From Clostridium sp. UBA701 (GTDB lineage Bacteria; Bacillota; Clostridia; Clostridiales; Clostridiaceae), in NCBI GenBank assembly GCA_002298125.1, contig DBMJ01000019.1, positions 1 to 59,932 of the forward strand: a stretch of DNA of 59,932 bases, read 5' to 3'. Below, in pieces: positions 52,947-59,932 of this stretch. The position numbers and the translations under genes were made by a program. Numbering within the stretch: the stretch's first letter is position 1; the number at the start of each line of letters is the position of its first letter. The notes under the pieces were generated by a model. That model saw only the letters and a program-made list of their open reading frames with translations. It ran no database searches and was not told the origin of the DNA.

Positions 52947-52983
52947 AATACACAGCCAAAGTAAATTCGGCTTTCCCCTCCTT
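52947..52983 (-). promoter_or_regulatory. Unusually distant ribosome site of serS
   Basis: On the minus strand AAGGAGGGG is followed by a 28-base spacer before the ATG. AGCCGA and TTGGCT in that spacer can form a six-pair hairpin with a loop of about seven bases. Folding would bring the site to an effective distance of about ten bases. No other in-frame ATG, GTG or TTG lies at normal spacing. Confidence 0.5.
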
Positions 52984-52986
52984 CGT

Positions 52987-53220
52987 TTATTGGGCCTTAC
53001 CAATGTTTTTTGTGCATAGGATATCTACCCCTGTATTTAAAATGTTTTTACATACCACATCACCCATTTTTATGGGTGCTCCAACATATATCCTGCTTAG
53101 TGCTCTTGAACACTCTACCCATATTTTTTTGTCAATGGGTTTACTGGTCTTAACTGGTACTACGTTGCATTCAGCACCTTTAATTCGTACCAATGTAGTT
53201 AAAACCTCTTCTCTTTCCAT
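52987..53220 (-). CDS. Truncated DUF1667 protein
   Basis: Protein of 77 residues matching only the C-terminal part of DUF1667: VLTTLVRIKGAECNVVPVKTSKPI, then APIKMGDVVCKNILNTGVDILCTKNI. The N-terminal half of typical members, with CxxC and CPRG cysteine motifs, is absent. DUF1667 proteins accompany glycerol-3-phosphate dehydrogenase-like flavoproteins, usually together with a second FAD oxidoreductase that is also missing here. The ATG at 53220 follows CGGAGGG. It lies 23 bases after the flavoprotein gene. Confidence 0.75.
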   Translation of the reverse strand: MEREEVLTTLVRIKGAECNVVPVKTSKPIDKKIWVECSRALSRIYVGAPIKMGDVVCKNILNTGVDILCTKNIGKAQ

Positions 53221-53242
53221 ATGCTTATCCCTCCGAAGATTT

Positions 53243-54640
53243 CTATACTCCATCAAATTCCTTTATTCTATTAAGCACCATTTTTGAGTTTTTTGAATCC
53301 TTTACTACATCAGTGTAGCTTTTATCTGTTTCTCTAGCCAAAATAGAAATTATTTTATTTAGACAGTAGGAGCCTTGACAAGCACCCATGGTAACCCCTG
53401 TCCTTCTTTTTATACCCTCTACGGTACGAGCACCTAGTGGCCGTCTTATGGCATCTACTATTTCACCTTCAGTTATATTGTGACAGGCGCAGATTATATT
53501 TCCGTACTTCTTATCCACCTCTATCACTTTTTTTCTTTCCTCATCGGACATATCTGAAAACTTAAAGTACTCTCTTCTCTTATCTATAAAATGCTTTTTA
53601 AGCTTGCAATTCATATTAGATATTATAGTCTCACATACAATACTTGCTATTGCAGGAGTCATAGTAACCTGTGCATAATGCTTTCCAGTTACCTTGATAT
53701 AGCCAATATCTATAAAGCTATCATCAATTATTATTGGCTCCTTATAATAAGGTGTCTGAAAGAAATTATTTACATCGTTCTCTTCAAGCTCCTTTAGCAG
53801 ATAGCTTATTTTATCCAAGGTTTCAAAGTGATTCATCTTTTTTCTTGAGCTTATAGCAGCTATGGTACTTCCCTGAAGTGTGGGCAGGGTGTATATTTTT
53901 TCATCCTCGTCCTTCACTGAAAAGATTACATGCTGAAAATCGCCCTTAAAATCCTTGTCTAACACAAAGTAATTCAAGTTTAGCTGTGCTTCCTCAGGTA
54001 CCTCTTTGTTATTATTATCAATGCTGTAATTCTTACCTGGTGTAGTGTTTAAAACAAGCTTACAGGTAAATTTATTTTTATTTGTTATTACTCTAAAGCC
54101 CCTGGTAAGTCTTTGTATATCTACAACCTCTTCCTCAAGCTTAAAGTTTACACCGTTATCAAAGGCCACCTCTGCATAGGAAAGTGCCAGATCATAGGGG
54201 CAGATAGTACCAGCGTTCTTTGAATATAGTGCCTTTATTACCTCCTTAGGGAGATTAGGCTCCAATTTCCTTGCCTCATCCCCTGAGAGCAGATATAGAT
54301 TTTGCACTCCACCCTTAAGGGCTTTTTCATACATGTCCTCTACCCTTATTTGCTCCTCCTCATTTGCTGCAATATAAAGAGAGCCACAGCGTGAAAAGGG
54401 TACATTAAATTTCTCAGTAACCTCATCTAAAAGTTGATTTCCCATCTGCTCCAGCTTCATTGTAAGACTGTTATTACTTTCACAGCCATCATATACAATG
54501 GTGCTGTTTATAAGGGCAACATCATCAGCTACGTCATAATTTTTTTCAATTAGTGCTATATTTAAACTGTATTTGGAAAGCTCGTAGGCCGCTGCACAGC
54601 CTACGATACCTCCTCCTAAAATCAATACGTCATAATCCAC
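53243..54640 (-). CDS. GlpA-like FAD-dependent oxidoreductase with BFD-type [2Fe-2S] domain
   Basis: Protein of 465 residues. The DAO-type FAD domain starts with DVLILGGGIVGCAAAYELSKYSLNIALIEKN. The C-terminal BFD-like domain has ICACHNITEGEIVDAIRRPLGARTVEGIKRRTGVTMGACQGSYC, whose four cysteines bind [2Fe-2S]. Clostridial relatives are annotated as glycerol-3-phosphate dehydrogenases. The usual NSxxxHAG substrate/FAD segment is altered to NSTIVYDG, so activity or substrate may have changed. It is followed closely by the short DUF1667 gene. Confidence 0.8.
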   Translation of the reverse strand: MDYDVLILGGGIVGCAAAYELSKYSLNIALIEKNYDVADDVALINSTIVYDGCESNNSLTMKLEQMGNQLLDEVTEKFNVPFSRCGSLYIAANEEEQIRVEDMYEKALKGGVQNLYLLSGDEARKLEPNLPKEVIKALYSKNAGTICPYDLALSYAEVAFDNGVNFKLEEEVVDIQRLTRGFRVITNKNKFTCKLVLNTTPGKNYSIDNNNKEVPEEAQLNLNYFVLDKDFKGDFQHVIFSVKDEDEKIYTLPTLQGSTIAAISSRKKMNHFETLDKISYLLKELEENDVNNFFQTPYYKEPIIIDDSFIDIGYIKVTGKHYAQVTMTPAIASIVCETIISNMNCKLKKHFIDKRREYFKFSDMSDEERKKVIEVDKKYGNIICACHNITEGEIVDAIRRPLGARTVEGIKRRTGVTMGACQGSYCLNKIISILARETDKSYTDVVKDSKNSKMVLNRIKEFDGV

Positions 54641-54687
54641 AATTATTCCTCCTGAATAAAGATAAAATATGGACTAATGCTTCTCCT

Positions 54688-57396
54688 CTAATTTATCTTA
54701 TTTAGAATTTCACCAAGCTTTTTAATATATTCGCCATACTTAGCCCAGTCACCATTTTTTTGTGCTTCTAGAGCCTTATTATAAAGGTCCTTTGCTTCCT
54801 TTAATTCAGGAGTTATTACTGGACCTGTAGTAGTTCCTGGTGTTGGAGTAATGCCGCCCTCTGCAGGCGCTTTAATATCAAAAATTAATGCAAGCGCAGT
54901 ATCAATATTTTCTGACATTACCATCTTATCATTGTAACCAACTATTACTCTCTTCATCTCTGGTATACTGTTTTTACCACTAGCCCTCAAATAAACCGGC
55001 TCTACATATAAAAGCGAATTATCAAGAGGCAAAATAGTAGTATCTCCAAATTGCACCTGAGACCCTTCCTTGTTCCAAAGAGAAAGCTCTTTTGATATAG
55101 CAGTATCTTGTTTTAGCTTTTGCTTAAACAGATAGGGGCTATATATAGGCTTTGAGGTAGGGTACTTATACATGAACAGTTTACCATAATTGTCTCCATC
55201 CATACGAGCTCCAAATAATGCCACCATGTTTTCCTTTTCTCTCATAGTGTAGTAATTTACAAGTACCATTTCCTCTTTAGTTTCTCCTGCTAGCTTCATA
55301 ATTAAATAAGAGGATGGATTTGTTATTTTTTCACTATCAAGCTGCTTCTGGTTTTTAGAAATATTCCACTGATCGTCTCCATTATAGAAAACCATAGGAT
55401 CTGTAACATGGTATTTACTTAAAACCTCACACTGAACATCATAGATATACTCTGGATATCTATGATGCTGTTCTATACCCTTTGGAACCTCCTCCAGCTT
55501 TTTAAAGAGCTTTGGAAATATCTTAGCATAGCTTTCAACAATTGGGTCCTTTGAATCCACTATATAAAAGCTTGTAGAACCATCCACTGCATCAATAACA
55601 ACCTTTACTGAGTTTCTTATATAGTTGATATTGTTATAGGGTGTAGAGTAAGGATATCTTGAAGAGACTGTATAGCCATCAATAATCCAATAAAGCTTAC
55701 CATCATTTATTACAAGCTGAGCATCCTTATCATAGCTTAAGAAGGGAGCTATCTTTTCCACTCTCTTCATTACATTTCTATTGATTAATATCTTACTATT
55801 ATCATCTATATTCCTAGACAGAAGGAAGTTAATATCCTTCTGATATAGAGCAAACAACAGTCTATTCCAGGAAGTAAGGTTGATTCCTGAATTTGCACTG
55901 TAGGTGGTGTCCTTATTAGCTCCTCCCTCTGGATAGTCAAATTCCGTAAGATTCTTAGCATTTACTATAGCAAAATCATCGGTTTTTTCCCCGAAGTATA
56001 TTCTAGGATTGTCTAGCTTTATATCTGTGCTGTTATTAACAGGGATATCCTTCATAACAAAATCAGGCTGACCTTCAGCAGTTACTGTGGCAACCTTGCT
56101 CATTACTACTCCATAGCCATGAGTATAGGTAAAATGTCTGTTCTGCCAGGTATTATTATCCATGGATTCTAAAGTTATCTCTCTAGGTGAAATAAAAATC
56201 TGACTATATTTCCCATTAATATAATATCTATCTACATCTGTATCTGTGAAGGTATAGTACGGTCTTATAACCTGTACTTGATTATAGAATTCCATAGAAG
56301 GCTCGAAGGAATTTATTTTTATATTGTCTATACTGTCATTGTTCTTTTGAATATCCTCCTTAGTGAGCTGATGACTTAAATCATAGGGTATCTGCTTCAC
56401 GTCATTTACATTAAAAGCCTTCTTAGTGGCTTGTATATTATATTCTATATAAGGCTGCTCAAAATTCTTTTCATTGGACTTAACTATGAATCTTTGAACT
56501 GCAGCAGATGCAGCACCTTCCCCTATTACCAGCACCACTATTATTCCAATAACCCATAGTATTGGCTTTACCTTAGAATACATAACACTTGTAAACACTA
56601 CAACTGCTCCCAGCAAACAAACTACTGTGAGTATTCTATAGAACATAAGAGAAACCTTAACATCTGTATAACCTGCTCCGAAAACCACACCTGTTGGGCT
56701 ATACACAAGATTCCATGCCTTAACTATAAAACCAAAGGATAGACATAATAGGATAAGCGCACCTATTATTGCAAGCTGCTTTCCAGCAAAACCTTTAATT
56801 CCCCCCTTTGAAAATTTAATGTTATTAATAATTTTCCCGTTGCTTCCAAAATTAAAACCATCTTTTAAATTCAATGCAAAATAAAGAACAAGGGTCAAAA
56901 GCACCAAGAAAAATAATAGTCCTAGAGCCCTTCCATATAAGGATTGAATAAGGGGCAGCTTAAAGATATAAAAGGAAATATCCTTTTTAAATATGGGATC
57001 TACCTCGTTAAAGGGAGTAGCATTAGCAAACTGAAGTATCATATACCAATAGCTGCTTGAAAAGCCAAGAGCAGTAAAAAAAGATACAACTAAATCTGCT
57101 AAAAAAACTATTTTTTTCTCTAAGGCTCTTTTTCTAAGATCCGTCTCTATAATATTTTTATGTTTTATTATACTCTTTCTTATGCTTATGTAGTAAAACC
57201 ATATAGCAGCAAACAGAACTATGAATATTGGTAATGTGAGTATAGCTATAGCCTTTATCTGAGTAAAATATATAGATAAAAATCCCAGCTGACTAAACCA
57301 TTTTATATTAATATCAAAGGTTACTAGCGTGTCCAGAAATATAAAAAATAACACCAGTACAACAATGATACTAATCAGTAACTTCTTTCTCTTCAA
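54688..57396 (-). CDS. UPF0182 family membrane protein
   Basis: Protein of 902 residues. Seven hydrophobic segments lie in the first ~310 residues, followed by a large extracellular domain that includes YNIQATKKAFNVNDVKQIPYDLS and WQNRHFTYTHGYGVVMSKVATVTAEGQP, stretches typical of UPF0182. The C-terminus has a proline/threonine linker (TPTPGTTTGPVITPEL) and a helical tail with NKALEAQKNGDWAKYGEYIKKL. Function is unknown. I start at the TTG at 57396, behind AAGAGGTGATC. It is translated from the end of the DUF362 gene and probably co-transcribed with it. Confidence 0.88.
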   Translation of the reverse strand: MKRKKLLISIIVVLVLFFIFLDTLVTFDINIKWFSQLGFLSIYFTQIKAIAILTLPIFIVLFAAIWFYYISIRKSIIKHKNIIETDLRKRALEKKIVFLADLVVSFFTALGFSSSYWYMILQFANATPFNEVDPIFKKDISFYIFKLPLIQSLYGRALGLLFFLVLLTLVLYFALNLKDGFNFGSNGKIINNIKFSKGGIKGFAGKQLAIIGALILLCLSFGFIVKAWNLVYSPTGVVFGAGYTDVKVSLMFYRILTVVCLLGAVVVFTSVMYSKVKPILWVIGIIVVLVIGEGAASAAVQRFIVKSNEKNFEQPYIEYNIQATKKAFNVNDVKQIPYDLSHQLTKEDIQKNNDSIDNIKINSFEPSMEFYNQVQVIRPYYTFTDTDVDRYYINGKYSQIFISPREITLESMDNNTWQNRHFTYTHGYGVVMSKVATVTAEGQPDFVMKDIPVNNSTDIKLDNPRIYFGEKTDDFAIVNAKNLTEFDYPEGGANKDTTYSANSGINLTSWNRLLFALYQKDINFLLSRNIDDNSKILINRNVMKRVEKIAPFLSYDKDAQLVINDGKLYWIIDGYTVSSRYPYSTPYNNINYIRNSVKVVIDAVDGSTSFYIVDSKDPIVESYAKIFPKLFKKLEEVPKGIEQHHRYPEYIYDVQCEVLSKYHVTDPMVFYNGDDQWNISKNQKQLDSEKITNPSSYLIMKLAGETKEEMVLVNYYTMREKENMVALFGARMDGDNYGKLFMYKYPTSKPIYSPYLFKQKLKQDTAISKELSLWNKEGSQVQFGDTTILPLDNSLLYVEPVYLRASGKNSIPEMKRVIVGYNDKMVMSENIDTALALIFDIKAPAEGGITPTPGTTTGPVITPELKEAKDLYNKALEAQKNGDWAKYGEYIKKLGEILNKIN

Positions 57397-57401
57397 TATG
57401 A

Positions 57402-58565
57402 TCACCTCTTATTTATTTTAAGAAGCTTTGCTGCAGTAGTATCCACAGTGTCTATGGCACCAACAGGACATAACTCCTGACAACAAAAACATCTTATACA
57501 TTTTTTTAAATCCCATTGTGGAAGCTTCTTACCCTTTTTATCCACCAGGGTAATTATATGGGGCTTCTCAGGACAGACCTGAAGACACCTTCCACAGCTT
57601 ACGCATTTATCAGCTATAACCACAGGCTTTGGAGCAATCATAGCCCTAAGCAGCCTATTAACTTTTGGATTTATAAAGTTGAAATTATCTGCCCTTCTTG
57701 AAAGCACAAAATCCTTGCACTTCATGTCCTCTATAGTCTCACCTAACACCTCTATTTCCTGTGGAAGTACATCACCTATTTTAGCCAAATGTGCTTCCTT
57801 TAAAACTGGTACAAAAGTGGGATCCTCATAACCAATGAGCCTTACTGCAGTAGAATCTACAGCACAGATGTCCTCTCCCATAATAAGAGTGTTCATCTGC
57901 TTTGGTGTTCCATTTTTAGGACCATTGCCCTCCATGGCTATGATACCATCTAAGATTGCAAAGCTTGTGCCTACAACCCCATTTAAATCCAGCAGCATTT
58001 TAGAAAAGTTTGAGGCTTCTGGCATACGGGTGTGCCATGCTGCCTTTCTTGTACCTGGAACACAGCCAAATTGATTCTTTATAGCTCCACTGTAATAGGC
58101 CATGGCATGGGTTTTAATCTTGGGTAGTGTTATAACAACCTCTGCCTCATAGGCAGGCTTTGCTATTTCCCAAGACTTACACAATAACCCCTCTTCATAC
58201 TTTACGTGTATTGCCTCCCTAAAGTCTGCAAATTCTACACCATATTTTTCTGCCACCTGCTGCAGCCCACATTTTTCTGCAGCCTTTCTACCATCCCCAA
58301 AGCCTGGTGAATCACCATAGGCGATAAATCTGCTATAGTCCCTTATTATCCTGATTACTGCTTCAAATACCGCATAGTGAGTTACTACAGGTGACCCTGG
58401 AGCCTCTACACTAAGCAGATTTGGCTTTAACAGTATTTTTTTATCCTTACCTAAAATTCTCTTTAAGTATTGTTCTCCACCTAACAGCTCAAAACCCTCT
58501 CTTAAGGTCTTTTCAATTAAATCTACATCATAGCTGCCGCATCTTAACAAAGCTACCCTACTCAT
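57402..58565 (-). CDS. DUF362 protein with two [4Fe-4S] clusters
   Basis: Protein of 387 residues. The DUF362 domain (about 1-290) has LKPNLLSVEAPGSPVVTH, YGDSPGFGDGRKAAEKCG and LPKIKTHAMAYYSGAIKNQFGCVPGTRK. The C-terminus is a ferredoxin with CVSCGRCLQVCPEKP and CIRCFCCQELCPVGA, holding two clusters. It likely takes part in redox chemistry, but no reaction is established. AAGGGAG precedes the ATG. It sits between niaR and the UPF0182 gene on the same strand. Confidence 0.88.
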   Translation of the reverse strand: MSRVALLRCGSYDVDLIEKTLREGFELLGGEQYLKRILGKDKKILLKPNLLSVEAPGSPVVTHYAVFEAVIRIIRDYSRFIAYGDSPGFGDGRKAAEKCGLQQVAEKYGVEFADFREAIHVKYEEGLLCKSWEIAKPAYEAEVVITLPKIKTHAMAYYSGAIKNQFGCVPGTRKAAWHTRMPEASNFSKMLLDLNGVVGTSFAILDGIIAMEGNGPKNGTPKQMNTLIMGEDICAVDSTAVRLIGYEDPTFVPVLKEAHLAKIGDVLPQEIEVLGETIEDMKCKDFVLSRRADNFNFINPKVNRLLRAMIAPKPVVIADKCVSCGRCLQVCPEKPHIITLVDKKGKKLPQWDLKKCIRCFCCQELCPVGAIDTVDTTAAKLLKINKR

Positions 58566-58589
58566 AATGTAATCTCCCTTATTATAGTC

Positions 58590-59105
58590 TTATTCCTTCA
58601 ATAGGTAATTCTTTTTCTTTAACTCTTCTATGATCTTTTTAACTGTATCCTCATCCTCCACTACTATGGTATGGAGATGAACTCCTCCTGTAAGAGCAGA
58701 CAATGGCTCAGCCTTATATTCTAAAAACTTCTCCATGAACTTCTTAACGTCATAAAGATTTTTTAGCATCAGCATAGCCCTTAGTTCACCGTATAGCGGA
58801 TGCTCTATAATTACATCCTCAATAATGCCTCCATAGGACACGATTACTTTTAACTCATCCTCTATATTTTCCGTGCTGTGACATACCGCTATTACTCTTC
58901 TTATTTTATTAAATTCCTTGGACAAAAACATATACCCTTCAGGAGTAGCTATGATATTTTTCCCTTCTGCTCTTAATAGGGCAATGTCCTTTACAATAAC
59001 CTGACGGGTAACCCCTAACCCTTCTGCAATATCCTGACCCTTAAGAGGTACTGAACTATTTTGTAACAAGTTTAAAATGTAAATTTTTCTCTCCTTTGAA
59101 TTCAT
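58590..59105 (-). CDS. niaR: Niacin-responsive NAD biosynthesis repressor NiaR
   Basis: Regulator of 171 residues with an N-terminal helix-turn-helix (PLKGQDIAEGLGVTRQVIVKDIALLRAEG) and a C-terminal 3H domain named for its conserved histidines, visible in AVCHSTEN, IEHPLYGEL and GGVHLHTIV. In Bacillus and Clostridium it represses nad and niacin transport genes when niacin is present. None of those targets is in the window. GAGGTAA precedes the ATG. It lies 24 bases upstream of the DUF362 gene. Confidence 0.92.
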   Translation of the reverse strand: MNSKERKIYILNLLQNSSVPLKGQDIAEGLGVTRQVIVKDIALLRAEGKNIIATPEGYMFLSKEFNKIRRVIAVCHSTENIEDELKVIVSYGGIIEDVIIEHPLYGELRAMLMLKNLYDVKKFMEKFLEYKAEPLSALTGGVHLHTIVVEDEDTVKKIIEELKKKNYLLKE

Positions 59106-59123
59106 GTTATTACCTCTTTTATA

Positions 59124-59615
59124 TTAATTTTTATTATCACAAATCCTAAGTATCTCTAATTCCTCATCTTTTTCTATAAGGTCATTATTATGGTGCTCTT
59201 TTACCAGATATAAAAATCTTTCATCATAGCCAAGGGACCCTAGTATTTCTTCACCTAGCTTTCCATGCTCATAGTAAACTCTTATCTTTTTTATATTGGT
59301 ATACTTTCTTATCTTTCCCCTAGTAAGCTTATCTGCAAGTACCATAATTGATTTATTTATAGGATTAAGAGGCTTATATGTCTTTCCAATGTCATGAAAA
59401 AGTGCCACTACAACAAGTTTTTTTGAATATACTCCTCTTTCCCTTGAAAGCTCTTCTACATCTCTTGCTACTTTTATACAGTGCTTTTGCTCATATACAG
59501 GCATCCTATAAAAAAGCTTTCTTTCTTCCTCAGTAATATATTCCTCAAGGAAAAGTTTATCCTGTTTTGTTAAACAAGCTGTTAATGCCCATAAAAATTG
59601 TTTTACCCTGTACAT
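59124..59615 (-). CDS. HD-domain phosphohydrolase-like protein
   Basis: Protein of 163 residues with a compact HD domain: HCIKVARDVEELSRERG, VVALFHDIGKTYKPL (the HD pair), and VKEHHNND. It is a likely metal-dependent phosphohydrolase acting on a nucleotide or similar phosphate ester; substrate unknown. GGGGAGG precedes the ATG. It starts the minus-strand run niaR, DUF362 and UPF0182, with only 18 bases before niaR, so these are probably one operon. Confidence 0.82.
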   Translation of the reverse strand: MYRVKQFLWALTACLTKQDKLFLEEYITEEERKLFYRMPVYEQKHCIKVARDVEELSRERGVYSKKLVVVALFHDIGKTYKPLNPINKSIMVLADKLTRGKIRKYTNIKKIRVYYEHGKLGEEILGSLGYDERFLYLVKEHHNNDLIEKDEELEILRICDNKN

Positions 59616-59703
59616 ATCTTCCTCCCCTTTAGGGCTTATGACTATATTTCAGTATCTATATTATACCATTATACTTTATCTTTACAAAACTACTCTTTAA
59701 ATA

Positions 59704-59731
59704 AAAAAAAACAGCTCAATGAGCTGTTTTT
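59704..59731 (-). terminator. Terminator after tRNA-Ala
   Basis: On the minus strand AAAACAGCTC pairs with GAGCTGTTTT around ATT and ends in a run of nine T. Confidence 0.88.
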
Positions 59732-59732
59732 A

Positions 59733-59808
59733 TGGTGGAGATAAAGAGACTCGAACTCTTGACCCTCTGCGTGCAAGGCAGATGCTCTCCCAACTGAGCT
59801 ATACCCCC
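59733..59808 (-). tRNA. tRNA-Ala(TGC)
   Basis: On the minus strand GGGGGTA pairs with TATCTCC using two G-U pairs, with an encoded CCA. The anticodon arm TCTGC-CTTGCAC-GCAGA gives TGC. It ends two bases before the terminator. Confidence 0.95.
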
Positions 59809-59811
59809 ATA

Positions 59812-59888
59812 TGGTGGACCTTCAGGGACTCGAACCCCGGACCAACCGGTTATGAGCCGGTTGCTCTAACCAACTGAGCTAAAGATCC
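59812..59888 (-). tRNA. tRNA with CAT anticodon (Met or Ile2)
   Basis: On the minus strand GGATCTT pairs with AAGGTCC, with an encoded CCA. The anticodon loop CTCATAA gives CAT. The body resembles Bacillus tRNA-Ile2, which is modified by TilS, but the U4-G69 pair is more like elongator methionine. The first pair is G-C, so it is not an initiator. It lies three bases from tRNA-Ala. Confidence 0.9.
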
Positions 59889-59895
59889 ATTCTTA

Positions 59896-59932
59896 ATCTG
59901 GCAACCACCTAGACCTTTTGCCTCTTCCACAG
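59896..59932 (-). rRNA. Possible 3' end of a 5S rRNA, cut by the window edge
   Basis: On the minus strand the last bases read CTGTGGAAGAG and, after a short interval, TAGGTGGTTGCCAG. Both resemble the 3' half of clostridial 5S rRNA, where GTGGGAGAGTAGGT is continuous. Here about ten bases (GCAAAAGGTC) separate the two parts. A 5S followed by two tRNAs and a terminator would be a normal end of an rRNA operon. Confidence 0.45.

Noticed and set aside
1..59932. CRISPR array or prophage
   Set aside because: No regularly spaced short repeats, cas genes, integrase or phage structural genes were seen anywhere in the window.

Overview
The window is low-GC, dense, mostly minus-strand DNA from an anaerobic, spore-former-type Firmicute, most likely Clostridium or a close relative. 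The evidence is the AT-rich spacers, AAGGAGG ribosome binding sites, frequent GTG/TTG starts, a large Bacillus/Clostridium-type SRP RNA, an ECF transporter, NiaR, a riboswitch-controlled glycine cleavage operon and an electron-bifurcating lactate dehydrogenase. No species can be named from sequence alone.

Layout. 0.1-4.2 kb: two GNAT acetyltransferases, then the dnaX-ebfC-recR operon with a structured leader. 4.3-5.7 kb: methionine gamma-lyase with its own promoter and terminator. 5.8-7.2 kb: two small genes, SRP RNA and tRNA-Ser(GGA). 7.4-11.5 kb: CNNM/CorC protein, DUF5317 and HD-GYP membrane proteins, a 26-codon hydrophobic peptide gene inside a long inverted repeat, and an unknown protein. 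11.7-16 kb: FadR-type regulator and bifurcating lactate dehydrogenase (lctBCD) with a PdhR/LldR-like operator. 16-19 kb: an acquired island with a broken and an intact DUF4143-type ATPase. 19.3-21.2 kb: orphan radical SAM protein, small membrane protein, and tRNA-Ser(CGA) with a duplicated 3' end. 21.3-29 kb: tadA, the glycine cleavage operon gcvT-gcvH-gcvPA-gcvPB-lpdA behind a glycine riboswitch, and divergent lipoate ligase. 29-38 kb: tRNA-Arg(CCT), a carboxyltransferase, TetR with YhgE/Pip, psd, nitroreductase and recQ. 38-41.2 kb: Fic protein, a wrecked surface-protein gene and a defective IS3-family element. 41.3-50.3 kb: a nucleoside salvage regulon. 50.5-59.9 kb: tRNA-Arg(ACG), a GNAT, two tRNA-Ser genes, serS, a flavoprotein with a truncated DUF1667 partner, UPF0182, DUF362 ferredoxin protein, niaR, an HD protein, and tRNA-Ala and tRNA-CAT behind what looks like the end of a 5S rRNA.

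How the genes work together. GcvT/H/PA/PB plus LpdA form the full glycine cleavage system, and the divergent LplA can lipoylate GcvH. LctBCD is a complete flavin-based bifurcating lactate oxidation complex. The 41-50 kb block joins an ECF importer (S-T-A1-A2) and an MFS permease to a uridine phosphorylase, a nucleoside hydrolase and a fucose-isomerase-like protein. Divergent to it are a Crp/FNR-type regulator and a TudS-related putative desulfidase, with one perfect palindrome between the two arms. I read this as uptake and dismantling of a modified, possibly thiolated, pyrimidine nucleoside; it is the most interesting system in the window. All four serine tRNA isoacceptors (GGA, CGA, GCT, TGA) and seryl-tRNA synthetase also lie in the window.
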